Assembly: GCA_947588895.1 (NCBI GenBank)
Contig: CANQBF010000004.1
Location: 1 to 45,911, forward strand
Source: an uncultured Bacilli bacterium
GTDB taxonomy: Bacteria > Bacillota_I > Bacilli_A > RF39 > UBA660
Direction of reading: 5' to 3'
DNA length: 45,911 bases
Part shown: positions 7,963 through 16,422 of the stretch, one piece after another
Position numbering within the stretch: position 1 is the first letter of the stretch
Layout of the letters: every line of letters starts with the position of its first letter
Program-made: the position numbers and the translations under genes
The notes under the pieces: generated by a model
What the model saw: the letters and a program-made list of their open reading frames with translations, nothing else
What the model was told of the DNA's origin: nothing
Databases searched by the model: none

Positions 7963-9081
7963 CTACCCAATTAAATTTTTTAACTTTCTATATTCTACCT
8001 CAAATATTTCTAAAAATCTATTTATTTCTAATACTGTTGTTAAATGAGATATACTTATTCTCATACAAGATTTACTTCTTTCAATACTATCATAAATAGC
8101 CATTACTCCATTACATATTTCATCTTTATTATTAGCACTTACATAAATATCTTTTGTACCAAGTATATTTGCTAATTCATAAGCATTTACTTTATCAAAA
8201 CTAATATTTAAAATATGAGGAATTGAATATTTAGTCTTATTTATACTTATTCCTTCTATTTTTTCTAATGAAGTTGTTAATCTATCATTTAACAAAGTTA
8301 TATATTTTTCTCTTTTTTCACAATCTTTTACTGCACTTTTTAAAGCTTCTTTCATACTGATTATTAACGGAAGAGATATTCCACTAGGATTATTTTTACT
8401 ATTTTTATTACCACACATAAGAGGAGTTATTTTAACTAAATTATTTTTATATAAGAATCCTACTCCCTTTGGACCATAAAATTTATGAGCACTAACACTA
8501 CCTAAATCGATATCACGAAAACTAATGGATGTTTTACCAATAGCTTGTGTTAAATCACTATGGAATAGTGTTTGATTATTTTCTTTTTTGATTATTTGTC
8601 TTAACATTTTTAAGGGTTGCCTTACTCCAGTTTCATGATTAACTGCGCAAATACTAACTAGTATAGTATCTTCCCTAACTAATTTTTTTAATTCATCAAA
8701 ATTAATTAAACCATCTTTATCATTTGATACATAACTTATTTCAAATCCTAAACTCTCTAAATAATTACAAATATTATATATAGATGAATGTTCTAACTTA
8801 GATACAATAATATGTCTTCCTCTTTTATGATTAGCAAGAGCTGCCCCAATTAAAGCCATGTTATTAGCTTCAGTCCCACTACTAGTATAAATAATTTCAC
8901 TTTCCATAATATTAAATAAATTACTTATTTCTTTAGTAGCTTCATCTAATAATTTCTTGCATTTTAATCCCATAGTATTATTACTACTATCAACACCTAT
9001 ATATTCACTACTAATTTTGTTAAAAGTATCAAGAGCACTAGTAGATATTTTAGTAGTTGTACTATAATCTAAATAAGTCAT
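7963..9081 (-). CDS. nifZ: cysteine desulfurase, NifZ/IscS family, partner of ThiI
   Basis: A PLP enzyme (372 residues) that removes sulfur from cysteine as an enzyme-bound persulfide. It has SSGTEANN (67-74), the cofactor histidine (H98), HSDLTQ (174-179) and the PLP lysine in SAHKFYGPKG (K200). Two usually conserved parts are unlike the family. The catalytic loop, normally SSGSACTS, reads SANNKDEICNG, putting the only candidate cysteine at 323 about three residues late. The arginine-containing GGGQERxxRSGT segment is replaced by CGNKNSKNNPSGIS (223-236). It precedes thiI directly, matching the Bacillus nifZ-thiI pair, and so is probably the dedicated tRNA thiolation desulfurase. RBS GGAG precedes the ATG. 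Confidence 0.85.
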   Translation of the reverse strand: MTYLDYSTTTKISTSALDTFNKISSEYIGVDSSNNTMGLKCKKLLDEATKEISNLFNIMESEIIYTSSGTEANNMALIGAALANHKRGRHIIVSKLEHSSIYNICNYLESLGFEISYVSNDKDGLINFDELKKLVREDTILVSICAVNHETGVRQPLKMLRQIIKKENNQTLFHSDLTQAIGKTSISFRDIDLGSVSAHKFYGPKGVGFLYKNNLVKITPLMCGNKNSKNNPSGISLPLIISMKEALKSAVKDCEKREKYITLLNDRLTTSLEKIEGISINKTKYSIPHILNISFDKVNAYELANILGTKDIYVSANNKDEICNGVMAIYDSIERSKSCMRISISHLTTVLEINRFLEIFEVEYRKLKNLIG

Positions 9082-9104
9082 ATTATCAACTCCATCTATA
9101 ATAA

Positions 9105-9133
9105 ATTATATCAAATATTACTTAATATAAAAA
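9105..9133 (-). promoter_or_regulatory. promoter of nifZ-thiI
   Basis: On the minus strand TATAAT (9110-9105) is preceded by an extended TG and, 17 bases upstream, by TTTTTA (9133-9128). It lies 24 bases before the nifZ ATG and just beyond the ezrA terminator. Confidence 0.5.
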
Positions 9134-9155
9134 GATAGAAGTTATAAAACTTCTA
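9129..9155 (-). terminator. intrinsic terminator of ezrA
   Basis: TAGAAGTT (9136-9143) and AACTTCTA (9148-9155) pair with a 4-nt loop. On the minus strand a TCTTTTTA tract follows. It begins 16 bases after the ezrA stop codon. Confidence 0.75.
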
Positions 9156-9170
9156 CCAATAAATATTTAA

Positions 9171-10892
9171 TTATTTATATTCTTCTAATAATTTTTTATG
9201 AATACCAGGTTCAATAATATTAATGGCATTAATTGCACTTTCTAAACTAACTTTAAAATTACCTTTATTAAAAGCATTTTCAGCTTTTGTTAAATTAATT
9301 TCTACATCTTTATTAGTTAAACGATATCTATTTCCATAGACTATTGCAGTTTCTGCCATTTTTGCAGTTTTAACAGTTTCATTAATGGTATTATATACTT
9401 TTAAAACTAAATCTCTTGCGGTATCTACTCTTAAATTTAAAGTTTTAATAGAAATAGGTCTTTGGTCTAATTCTTTGACCATTTCATTAATGGCGAGAGT
9501 TGCTTCCGATAATTCAACATAATAATTTTTAGGAATTACTGGTAATTTATAACTTCTTACTTTTTCCTTAGCTTGATTTAATATATCTTTAATGGCATCA
9601 AGTTCATCTCTTGCTCTAAGTTCATCTTCTTTTAAACTTCCTAATGTTCTTAAAGCATTACTTAATTTTTCTTCTTCTTTTTGTAACCTATTATTAATGA
9701 GTTCCATTTCTTTAGCAAGTTTAGAATAAGCAAAAGATTTACTTCTTTCCATATCTACTACTTTATCATAATCTTCTCTTATTTTATTAAATTCTTCTTT
9801 AATCTCCCCAATAACTAATACTTCATCATCAGTTAAATCATAACTATATTTAATATCATCAATTTTACGATATAACTCATTATTAATTTTTTCTAATTTA
9901 CTAACCTTTATTAAAATACTTCTTTTATATTCATTAAATAATGTTTTAGTTAATTTTTCTTTATCAAAATCATTATATAATGAATCAAAATAATCAAGCA
10001 TTGTTTTAAGTTCAAAAATAGAATCAACAACATTTAAGACATTAAGTCGACTAAATATATCTTGAATTTTTTTATTTACTTCCGTAATATTATATTCAAT
10101 ATTTAAATAATCTAAATTATAACCTTCAACTTTCATTTTATGATATATATTATTTATATCTTCAATCTTTTTAGGTATTAAAATACTTCCTAAATCAACA
10201 ATAGTTTTAGTCTCTTTAATAACTATCTTTAAATTACCTATAATATCCCCGATTGCTTTAACAATTTTGCCAACTTCTAAATATTCATTTTTATCCATAG
10301 CATCTTCAAAAGCACTAAATAATTTATCAACATTTTCAAATTGTAACTCCAAAGGATTTTTAATCATTTCATAATCATTTAAATTATTATTATAGATATT
10401 TTTAATTTCACGATAATCAGCTTTTAATTTAATAATTGTTTCACGATTCTTTTCTTCAGATAAAGTTAATTCTTTTATTTCGGATAATAAGAAGTCAGCT
10501 TTAGTTTTTAAATAATTAATATTAACTTCTGTTTCAATTAATCCTTTTTTTAATTTTTCATATTCTTTTTCATTAAAATCATTTTGTAAATCAATAATTT
10601 CATCAGTTATTTTTGGAATTTCTTTATCTCTAATATTTTGAAATCTTTTTTGCCAGCTTTTATATTTTTTCTTTAATTCTTGATTGTTAATTAAAGTTTC
10701 AACTTTATTTAACTCAGATAATATATTACTAGATATTATTAAATTTTTATCTCTTTCTAAATTATTTATTTTATCATTTAAACTTTTTTTATATTTTCTA
10801 TCCATTAATACTAATAGAATAATAACTATTACCATTGAAATAAAATAATATAAAATAGCTATTGCTATAAAGGTTTCTCTAGTTAGTTTCAT
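9171..10892 (-). CDS. ezrA: septation ring formation regulator EzrA
   Basis: EzrA is a membrane-anchored spectrin-like protein that restrains FtsZ assembly at the poles and helps division at midcell in Bacilli. The sequence begins with a single membrane segment (about residues 7-29, AIAILYYFISMVIVIILLVLM) followed by roughly 540 residues of charged heptad-like coiled coil, the usual EzrA design and length (573 residues here). I place the start at ATG 10892, six bases after AAGGAGT; an in-frame ATG at 10916 has no RBS. It is followed by its own terminator and then nifZ-thiI, an order shared with Bacillus subtilis. Confidence 0.92.
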   Translation of the reverse strand: MKLTRETFIAIAILYYFISMVIVIILLVLMDRKYKKSLNDKINNLERDKNLIISSNILSELNKVETLINNQELKKKYKSWQKRFQNIRDKEIPKITDEIIDLQNDFNEKEYEKLKKGLIETEVNINYLKTKADFLLSEIKELTLSEEKNRETIIKLKADYREIKNIYNNNLNDYEMIKNPLELQFENVDKLFSAFEDAMDKNEYLEVGKIVKAIGDIIGNLKIVIKETKTIVDLGSILIPKKIEDINNIYHKMKVEGYNLDYLNIEYNITEVNKKIQDIFSRLNVLNVVDSIFELKTMLDYFDSLYNDFDKEKLTKTLFNEYKRSILIKVSKLEKINNELYRKIDDIKYSYDLTDDEVLVIGEIKEEFNKIREDYDKVVDMERSKSFAYSKLAKEMELINNRLQKEEEKLSNALRTLGSLKEDELRARDELDAIKDILNQAKEKVRSYKLPVIPKNYYVELSEATLAINEMVKELDQRPISIKTLNLRVDTARDLVLKVYNTINETVKTAKMAETAIVYGNRYRLTNKDVEINLTKAENAFNKGNFKVSLESAINAINIIEPGIHKKLLEEYK

Positions 10893-11026
10893 ATTAAGAC
10901 TCCTTACTATAATCATTTTAACATATTATTAATATTTTTAGAATAATCTTTTTATAATTTGTTAAAATTTGTCAAAATTTCTTTTCTTATTTTATTATTT
11001 ATTTTCAAATTAATTAATATAAAATT

Positions 11027-11055
11027 AAAAAAGTTGAGTTTTCCCAACTTTTTTT
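11027..11055 (-). terminator. intrinsic terminator after the repeat-protein operon
   Basis: The arms at 11027-11036 and 11045-11055 (AAGTTG core) form a stem with an 8-nt loop. Both flanks are A/T runs, so the minus strand ends in six T residues. It lies 15 bases after the stop of the 884-residue gene and could act in both directions. Confidence 0.8.
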
Positions 11056-11070
11056 ACTAACTTATTTATT

Positions 11071-13725
11071 CTATTCTTCGTACATTGCATATAAATAAAT
11101 AGTTTCATTCTTTTGTACTTTATATGATTTTAATTCTTCAGATGATTTAGTACCACTAAAGTTTCTAGACTTCCAATTTGTTAATTTTTTACCATTATCA
11201 TCTGTATAATATGCTTTAGATTCTTCAAATACTTTTGGTACAATTAAATTTTCACCATATAGATAAGCAAAACTTAACATAGATTTATAAGTTTTATACC
11301 ATGAATAAACTAAATAAGAATTATTATAATCTTTATAATAATGGTCAAAAGTTGTAACTCTAGTATATGTATCTGAAGATTTTTCAGTACCATCATTTAC
11401 ACGACTAATATTATGAATATATTTTTGATGATTTAATCCACCTATATTCATAGTAGCAGTGCTGCTAGCTAATACAGCTGGACTACCATATATTTCATCT
11501 TCATAAGTTATATTATAACCAAATAACTTACCATGTAATTCAATTGCAGCATTCTCATTAATAACAATGTTACTTGCAGACAATTTCTCTTCATCAATTG
11601 TTAATTCATTACTATTAATTGCTGTTTTATTTTTTACTTGGAAATTATTAATAGTTAATGACGCATTTTCTTCTACTTTAATACCAATAGTATTTTTAGT
11701 AGTATTTGGTGTCATGTCACTTTTTGTATATTCAGATGGCTTTAAAACATCAATTTTTAATGTTAAATCTTTAATACTTACATGACCAGATTTAATAATA
11801 AATGTATATTTACCACTTGTTATATTAGATTCAATTTCTTTATTATTACCATCTATTACAACATCATTATTAATTTCAATAGGTTCTTTAATTTGTCCCT
11901 CCCAATTTTCAATTATTATTTCTTTACCATTAGTTAAATTTTCTTTTAATTCTTCTTCATTATGTACTTTAACATAATTTGCAGTAAATGTAACATTGTA
12001 AGCATCAGAAGTTTCTTCTTCTTCATTCTTATAATCATCAGTTAAATTAATAGTTACTTTTAATGTTTTTCCATATAAATCATCTAATTTAGCTGAATTA
12101 TAATCTTTAGCTGTAATTTCATTTATTATAGATTTAAATTTTTCTTCTATATTATCATCACTTGTTAATACTTTAGGTTCACTACCATTATATTCTATTG
12201 TTATATTCTTAACATTATCTATATTAACTGCTTTATTAATTGCTTGTAGAATTTTATCAAAATTAGTTGATAATAGTTCTTCTCTATTAATAATATTAAA
12301 TACCATATTTGTATTTTCATTAACTACTGCTGAGAAAGAATCATTATTAATTAATTCAACAAAATTATTTATTATTTTATTTGTATAAACAACTTGTTCA
12401 TATTTAGCTTTTAATTTAATATCTTCCTTTATTTGTGTATTAAAATCAAATTCGTTTTCTTCTTGAGTCGTACAATTTTCATCAGTACATTTAAACCAGC
12501 CAATAAATTTATAGCCATTATAATCAGCATTACCATTTTTATGAGCTTCACCTGGTGTAGTTACTTTTTCATTATAATTGATTACTTCTTCGCCAATTTC
12601 ATCTCCACCATCAGTATCGAATGTAACTGTAAATTTCTTTATTTCCCATTTACCTGTTATAGTAGTGGTATCATTTGTAAAAATACGATTTGTAAGGATA
12701 TCTATTTTACTCTTATCATCATACCAACCATTAAATACATAACCTTCAATATTAGTTTCAGGTATTTGATTATCTGTTAATTTAAATGGATATGTTAATT
12801 CAACTTGTTCTTTACCTTCAACAAATTTATTATCTTCTAGTCCATCAATTATTCCTTTAAATACAACTGTACGTTTGATTTGTTCCCATTTAGCTTTTAA
12901 CTTAACATCTTCCTTTATATGTGTATTAAAATCAAATGTGTTTTCTTCTTGGACTGTACAATCTTCATTAGTGCATTTAAACCAACCTAGAAATTTATAT
13001 CCTTCTTTTGTAGGATCTGGCGTTGGCTTACTTGCTAATTTATCATATTCTACTTGAATACTAGTATTATTTTCAGTATTATCATCATCAAATGTAATCG
13101 TAAATTTCTTTATTTCCCATTTTGCATTTAAAATTATATCTTCGTTTATTGGATTATCTTCTATTTTAAATTCTGTATTTTCACTATCTTTATACCAATA
13201 AACAAAATTATATCCTTCTCTTTCTGGAGTTGGTAATTCAGTTAATTTATTTCCTTTTTCAACTTGAACAAAAGGAATATTATCACCACCATTACTATTA
13301 AAATGTACTTTATGTAATACTTTTGCCTCTTCATAATCAACATATTTGACATCTATTGTTGTATTCATGGTGATTGTATCAGTTCCAACATAATTTGTTG
13401 CAACTTCCCATCCTGTTGGAGTCATTCCATCATAAGTTCTTTCAATAACAAATATTGTCATTTTCCCAAAAATAGTATCACTTTTTTTATCGCCATCATC
13501 AGCTACTTTAATACTTCTTGCTGCAAGCATAATATCTTGAGTATCTAAAATATATTCTGATGAATAAGCATATTCACCAATTAAATAGAAAAAGTCAGCA
13601 TCTTCATTTTTTGTTTCAATAGATGTCGCTAATTCTTTAAGTGTCATCTCTTTTGCATTAACTGGTAATATTGCTGTTATAAATGTTATGACAAGTAATA
13701 ATAAATATTTTGCATATTTTTTCAT
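11071..13725 (-). CDS. secreted protein with four Listeria-Bacteroides (InlB-type) repeats
   Basis: An 884-residue exported protein. A signal peptide occupies residues 1-24 (cleavage after VNA). After a unique domain there are four repeats of the Listeria-Bacteroides/Flg_new type at about 139-203, 208-280, 285-360 and 366-441, each with GY.F.GW/YW and ending LKAKW or similar. Repeats two and four carry an inserted FKCT...C segment with two cysteines. The middle part (about 450-590) is unique, and 590-760 looks like beta-helix (IEINNDVVIDGNNKEI, SGHVSIKDLTLKI). No LPXTG motif or C-terminal anchor is visible, so it may be released or bound non-covalently. It is 16 bases downstream of the BIG2 protein gene and co-transcribed with it. 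An adhesin or surface-layer role is inference. Confidence 0.75.
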   Translation of the reverse strand: MKKYAKYLLLLVITFITAILPVNAKEMTLKELATSIETKNEDADFFYLIGEYAYSSEYILDTQDIMLAARSIKVADDGDKKSDTIFGKMTIFVIERTYDGMTPTGWEVATNYVGTDTITMNTTIDVKYVDYEEAKVLHKVHFNSNGGDNIPFVQVEKGNKLTELPTPEREGYNFVYWYKDSENTEFKIEDNPINEDIILNAKWEIKKFTITFDDDNTENNTSIQVEYDKLASKPTPDPTKEGYKFLGWFKCTNEDCTVQEENTFDFNTHIKEDVKLKAKWEQIKRTVVFKGIIDGLEDNKFVEGKEQVELTYPFKLTDNQIPETNIEGYVFNGWYDDKSKIDILTNRIFTNDTTTITGKWEIKKFTVTFDTDGGDEIGEEVINYNEKVTTPGEAHKNGNADYNGYKFIGWFKCTDENCTTQEENEFDFNTQIKEDIKLKAKYEQVVYTNKIINNFVELINNDSFSAVVNENTNMVFNIINREELLSTNFDKILQAINKAVNIDNVKNITIEYNGSEPKVLTSDDNIEEKFKSIINEITAKDYNSAKLDDLYGKTLKVTINLTDDYKNEEEETSDAYNVTFTANYVKVHNEEELKENLTNGKEIIIENWEGQIKEPIEINNDVVIDGNNKEIESNITSGKYTFIIKSGHVSIKDLTLKIDVLKPSEYTKSDMTPNTTKNTIGIKVEENASLTINNFQVKNKTAINSNELTIDEEKLSASNIVINENAAIELHGKLFGYNITYEDEIYGSPAVLASSTATMNIGGLNHQKYIHNISRVNDGTEKSSDTYTRVTTFDHYYKDYNNSYLVYSWYKTYKSMLSFAYLYGENLIVPKVFEESKAYYTDDNGKKLTNWKSRNFSGTKSSEELKSYKVQKNETIYLYAMYEE
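12421..12998. repeat. internal DNA duplication in the repeat-protein gene
   Basis: Bases 12421-12512 and 12907-12998 align without gaps, with 79 of 92 positions identical by eye. They encode the cysteine-containing insert of repeats four and two. Such near-identical copies are a substrate for recombination and repeat-number change. Confidence 0.8.
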
Positions 13726-13741
13726 TTTTCCATTCCTTTCC

Positions 13742-15109
13742 TTAATTTTCTATAACAACCGTTATTTTAATAGGTGAAGATTTTTCTTCTAAATATAAAT
13801 CAGCAGTTTTACTTGTTGCACCTTCAACATATATTGCACGAATTGAACCAGCATTCTTTTTAGTAGTATGTCCATTAAATATAAAGCCATTATAATCGGT
13901 AAACGTTTCATTATTTTTAGTTAATCTATATGTATATTGTTCAACATCACCAGTACCTGATTGATGTTTTGGCGTTAAATAAAGAACATAAACATCTTCT
14001 TTTACCTTTTCATTAACAACTATTTTTATTGTTGCTTGAACATTTCCATCTTCAGAAGTAACTATTATTGTAGCTTCTCCTTTAGCTAAAGCTGTAATTT
14101 TTCCATTTTCTACTTTTACAACTTTTGGTTTATTACTTTCCCACTTAACATTTTTATTTTTAGCATTACTTGGTGTTATTTCATACTCTAATGTAAGGGT
14201 ATCGCCAACATACATCGTACGACTTTCATCACCTTTTATTTTTATACCTGTAACTTTTACATCTTCTTCAGTAATACTTGGTTCTTGTGTACTTGTTGCT
14301 TCTTTAACAGTAATTTCTTTTTTAGCAGTTTTACTTCCATCTTCAGTTGTAACAGTTATAGTAACTTTACCACTCTTTATACCTTTAACATTACCATTTT
14401 TATCTACTGTAGCTATTTTAGTATTACTACTTTTCCATGTAACTCCATTATTTGAAGCATCTTTAGGACTAACTGTCGCCGTTAATTTAATTGTCTTACC
14501 AACTTCAACTTCGGATTTACCACTAATAGTAACATCAGTTACACTTACAATATCAATAGTTACTGTTACTTCACATTGAGCTGTATATTCACCATCTTCA
14601 GTTGTTACAGTAATAATAACTTTACCTTCACTTATAGCGTTTATTTTACCATTTTCATCAACTGTAGCAATACTTTCATCACTACTAGTCCATCTTAAAT
14701 TAGTATTATTAGCATTATCTGGTGTAATTGTTGCTACTAAAGTATAAGTCCCATCAGGTTGCAATGATAATGTTCCTATATTTAAACTAACTCCATTAAC
14801 TTTTCCATCTTCAACCCATTTAGCTTTTAATACCATTTCTTCTTTAACTTTAGTATTAAAATCAAATAATTTATTTTCATAATACCAACCTGCAAAATTA
14901 TATCCATCTCTAGTTGGATCTTCTGGTTTTGGTATTACACCATCTTTTTTAACCACTAAACCATTAACTTTACTTCCCCCATTAGAATCAAATTTAATTG
15001 AATATTCTTTAGGTGTAAACATTTTAAATATTAAAAATACTATTAATAAAAATATTATAATACCTAAAATAATAAATATTATACGTTTTTTATTATCTGC
15101 ATCCTGCAT
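13742..15109 (-). CDS. membrane-anchored protein with one InlB-type repeat and three BIG2 domains
   Basis: A 455-residue type II membrane protein. A cytoplasmic stub with KKR is followed by a hydrophobic anchor at about 10-30, then one Listeria-Bacteroides repeat (35-98, GYNFAGWYY, LKAKW). Three bacterial Ig-like BIG2 domains follow at about 104-183, 189-268 and 285-365, each with the W.SS....TV..NG....GK..ITVTT pattern, and then a C-terminal domain of about 85 residues. The body is outside the cell. It shares the repeat type with the downstream gene and is transcribed with it, so the two probably form one surface system. The RBS AAAGGAG and the promoter at 15170-15198 define the start. Confidence 0.78.
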   Translation of the reverse strand: MQDADNKKRIIFIILGIIIFLLIVFLIFKMFTPKEYSIKFDSNGGSKVNGLVVKKDGVIPKPEDPTRDGYNFAGWYYENKLFDFNTKVKEEMVLKAKWVEDGKVNGVSLNIGTLSLQPDGTYTLVATITPDNANNTNLRWTSSDESIATVDENGKINAISEGKVIITVTTEDGEYTAQCEVTVTIDIVSVTDVTISGKSEVEVGKTIKLTATVSPKDASNNGVTWKSSNTKIATVDKNGNVKGIKSGKVTITVTTEDGSKTAKKEITVKEATSTQEPSITEEDVKVTGIKIKGDESRTMYVGDTLTLEYEITPSNAKNKNVKWESNKPKVVKVENGKITALAKGEATIIVTSEDGNVQATIKIVVNEKVKEDVYVLYLTPKHQSGTGDVEQYTYRLTKNNETFTDYNGFIFNGHTTKKNAGSIRAIYVEGATSKTADLYLEEKSSPIKITVVIEN

Positions 15110-15169
15110 TTTATTTTCTCCTTTCTTAAATATGCTTTATATATAGAAAAAACTATATATCTCACTAAA

Positions 15170-15198
15170 ATTATATTATAAATAAATTTTTATATCAA
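15170..15198 (-). promoter_or_regulatory. sigma-A promoter of the surface-protein operon
   Basis: On the minus strand TTGATA (15198-15193) and TATAAT (15175-15170) are spaced by 17 bases, near consensus. The short leader contains a hairpin (arms 15139-15146 and 15153-15160, 6-nt loop) just upstream of the RBS. Confidence 0.75.
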
Positions 15199-15216
15199 GA
15201 CCATTTGTTGGCAATA

Positions 15217-15942
15217 TTAACTAATAATAGACTCTAATGCTAAAGTTATCATTTCATTAAGATTTTTTTCTCTATCTTCATCACTTAAAACAATATTTGA
15301 ATATTTAGAATCTGTAACTGTTAATAAACAACTTGCTTCTCTACCACAATAGTTAGCTATATGAAATAAACCAAAAGCTTCCATTTCTTCACCAATTATA
15401 TCTAAATTTCTAGGTATTCGATTAAGAATTCTATCTTCATCAACATATGGGCCAAATATATCCATAGTTAATATATCTCCAATATGAATCTTATAATTTA
15501 ATTCTAAAGCTTTATTAATTATTATTTCATTTAATTCTTTTGATGGATAAGTAATATGTTCTTTATAATCGCTAAATGAATAAGCAAAACTAGATTCACT
15601 ATAAGAACTACTAGCTAATATTAAATCAGAAACGTTAATATCTTTAGTATTTCCTCCACAAGTTCCTATTCTAATTATTTTTTTAACATTATAGAAAGTA
15701 AATAATTCATAGCTATAAATACCCATACTAGGCATTCCCATTCCACTTCCCATAACTGTTACTCTTTTACCTTTATATAAACCTGTATATCCTAACATAT
15801 TTCTTATTTCATTAATACATTTAACATCTTCTAAAAAATTTTCAGCAATATACTTAGCTCTTAAAGGGTCTCCTGGCATTAATACTACTTCAGCTATATC
15901 TTCTTTTTTAGCATTAATATGTAAAGGTTCTAATTGAGCCAT
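15217..15942 (-). CDS. deoD: purine nucleoside phosphorylase, DeoD type
   Basis: A hexameric-type (241 residues, usual length) phosphorylase that splits purine nucleosides with phosphate into base and ribose-1-phosphate for salvage. Marks of the family are MPGDPLRAKYIAE near the N-terminus, GMGMPSMGIYSYEL for ribose binding, RIGTCG for phosphate, GEEMEAF and the catalytic aspartate in TVTDS (TVSDS in Escherichia coli). The RBS AAGGAG is clear. It is 12 bases downstream of an unknown gene and forms the end of a three-gene unit starting at 17980. No hairpin terminator is obvious after it. Confidence 0.93.
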   Translation of the reverse strand: MAQLEPLHINAKKEDIAEVVLMPGDPLRAKYIAENFLEDVKCINEIRNMLGYTGLYKGKRVTVMGSGMGMPSMGIYSYELFTFYNVKKIIRIGTCGGNTKDINVSDLILASSSYSESSFAYSFSDYKEHITYPSKELNEIIINKALELNYKIHIGDILTMDIFGPYVDEDRILNRIPRNLDIIGEEMEAFGLFHIANYCGREASCLLTVTDSKYSNIVLSDEDREKNLNEMITLALESIIS

Positions 15943-15954
15943 AATATCATCTCC

Positions 15955-16422
15955 TTAAATTATTATTACATTTGCTTTAGTAAAATCTTTTTTAGCTTCT
16001 CTTACAAAATTACTACTACCAATTATAGTAACTTCTTCATTTAAATAATCATTATAATTTTTACGCATATCAATATTGATATTAACATTGATATTTAGTT
16101 TTTCATATATTTTATTAACCATACTTACAAAATAATAATTGGTACTAACATTATTATCATTAATATATAATATATAAATACCTTTTTCAAATGCTAAATC
16201 ATGAATAATTTTTAAAGTAGTATAAACATCTCCATTAGTTATAATAACTTTAGTTTTTATTTCATGGTTTAAATAATCTTCATTAATTGAAAATTCTAAA
16301 TATTCAATTAAATCATTACTATTTATGCCAATACCAGAAGGATTATCAGCATAAACAACTTTATCAAATGCTTCTCTATCATAATTTATAACTTGTAATA
16401 ATTGATTATAAATTTCGTTCAT
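15955..16422 (-). CDS. hypothetical protein, alpha/beta type
   Basis: A 155-residue protein without signal peptide or membrane segment. Alternating strands and helices (KVIITNGDVYTTLKIIHDLAF, GIYILYINDN, EEVTIIGSSNFVREA) suggest a small Rossmann-like fold, but no catalytic motif is recognisable. I chose ATG 16422, which overlaps the upstream gene by 17 bases; an in-frame GTG at 16440 would add six residues. The RBS before 16422 is weak (AGAAG), so translation is probably coupled to the upstream gene. It sits between the 524-residue unknown gene and deoD. Confidence 0.6.
   Translation of the reverse strand: MNEIYNQLLQVINYDREAFDKVVYADNPSGIGINSNDLIEYLEFSINEDYLNHEIKTKVIITNGDVYTTLKIIHDLAFEKGIYILYINDNNVSTNYYFVSMVNKIYEKLNINVNINIDMRKNYNDYLNEEVTIIGSSNFVREAKKDFTKANVIII

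Noticed and set aside
10966-10976. TTGACA on the minus strand as the ezrA -35 box
   Set aside because: No -10 box lies 16-18 bases downstream. An extended -10 (TGTTAAAAT) much closer to ezrA is a better candidate.
12433-12780. Rightward ORF opposite the repeat-protein gene
   Set aside because: It is antisense to a well-supported coding region, and its hydrophobic look is a by-product of AT-rich codons.
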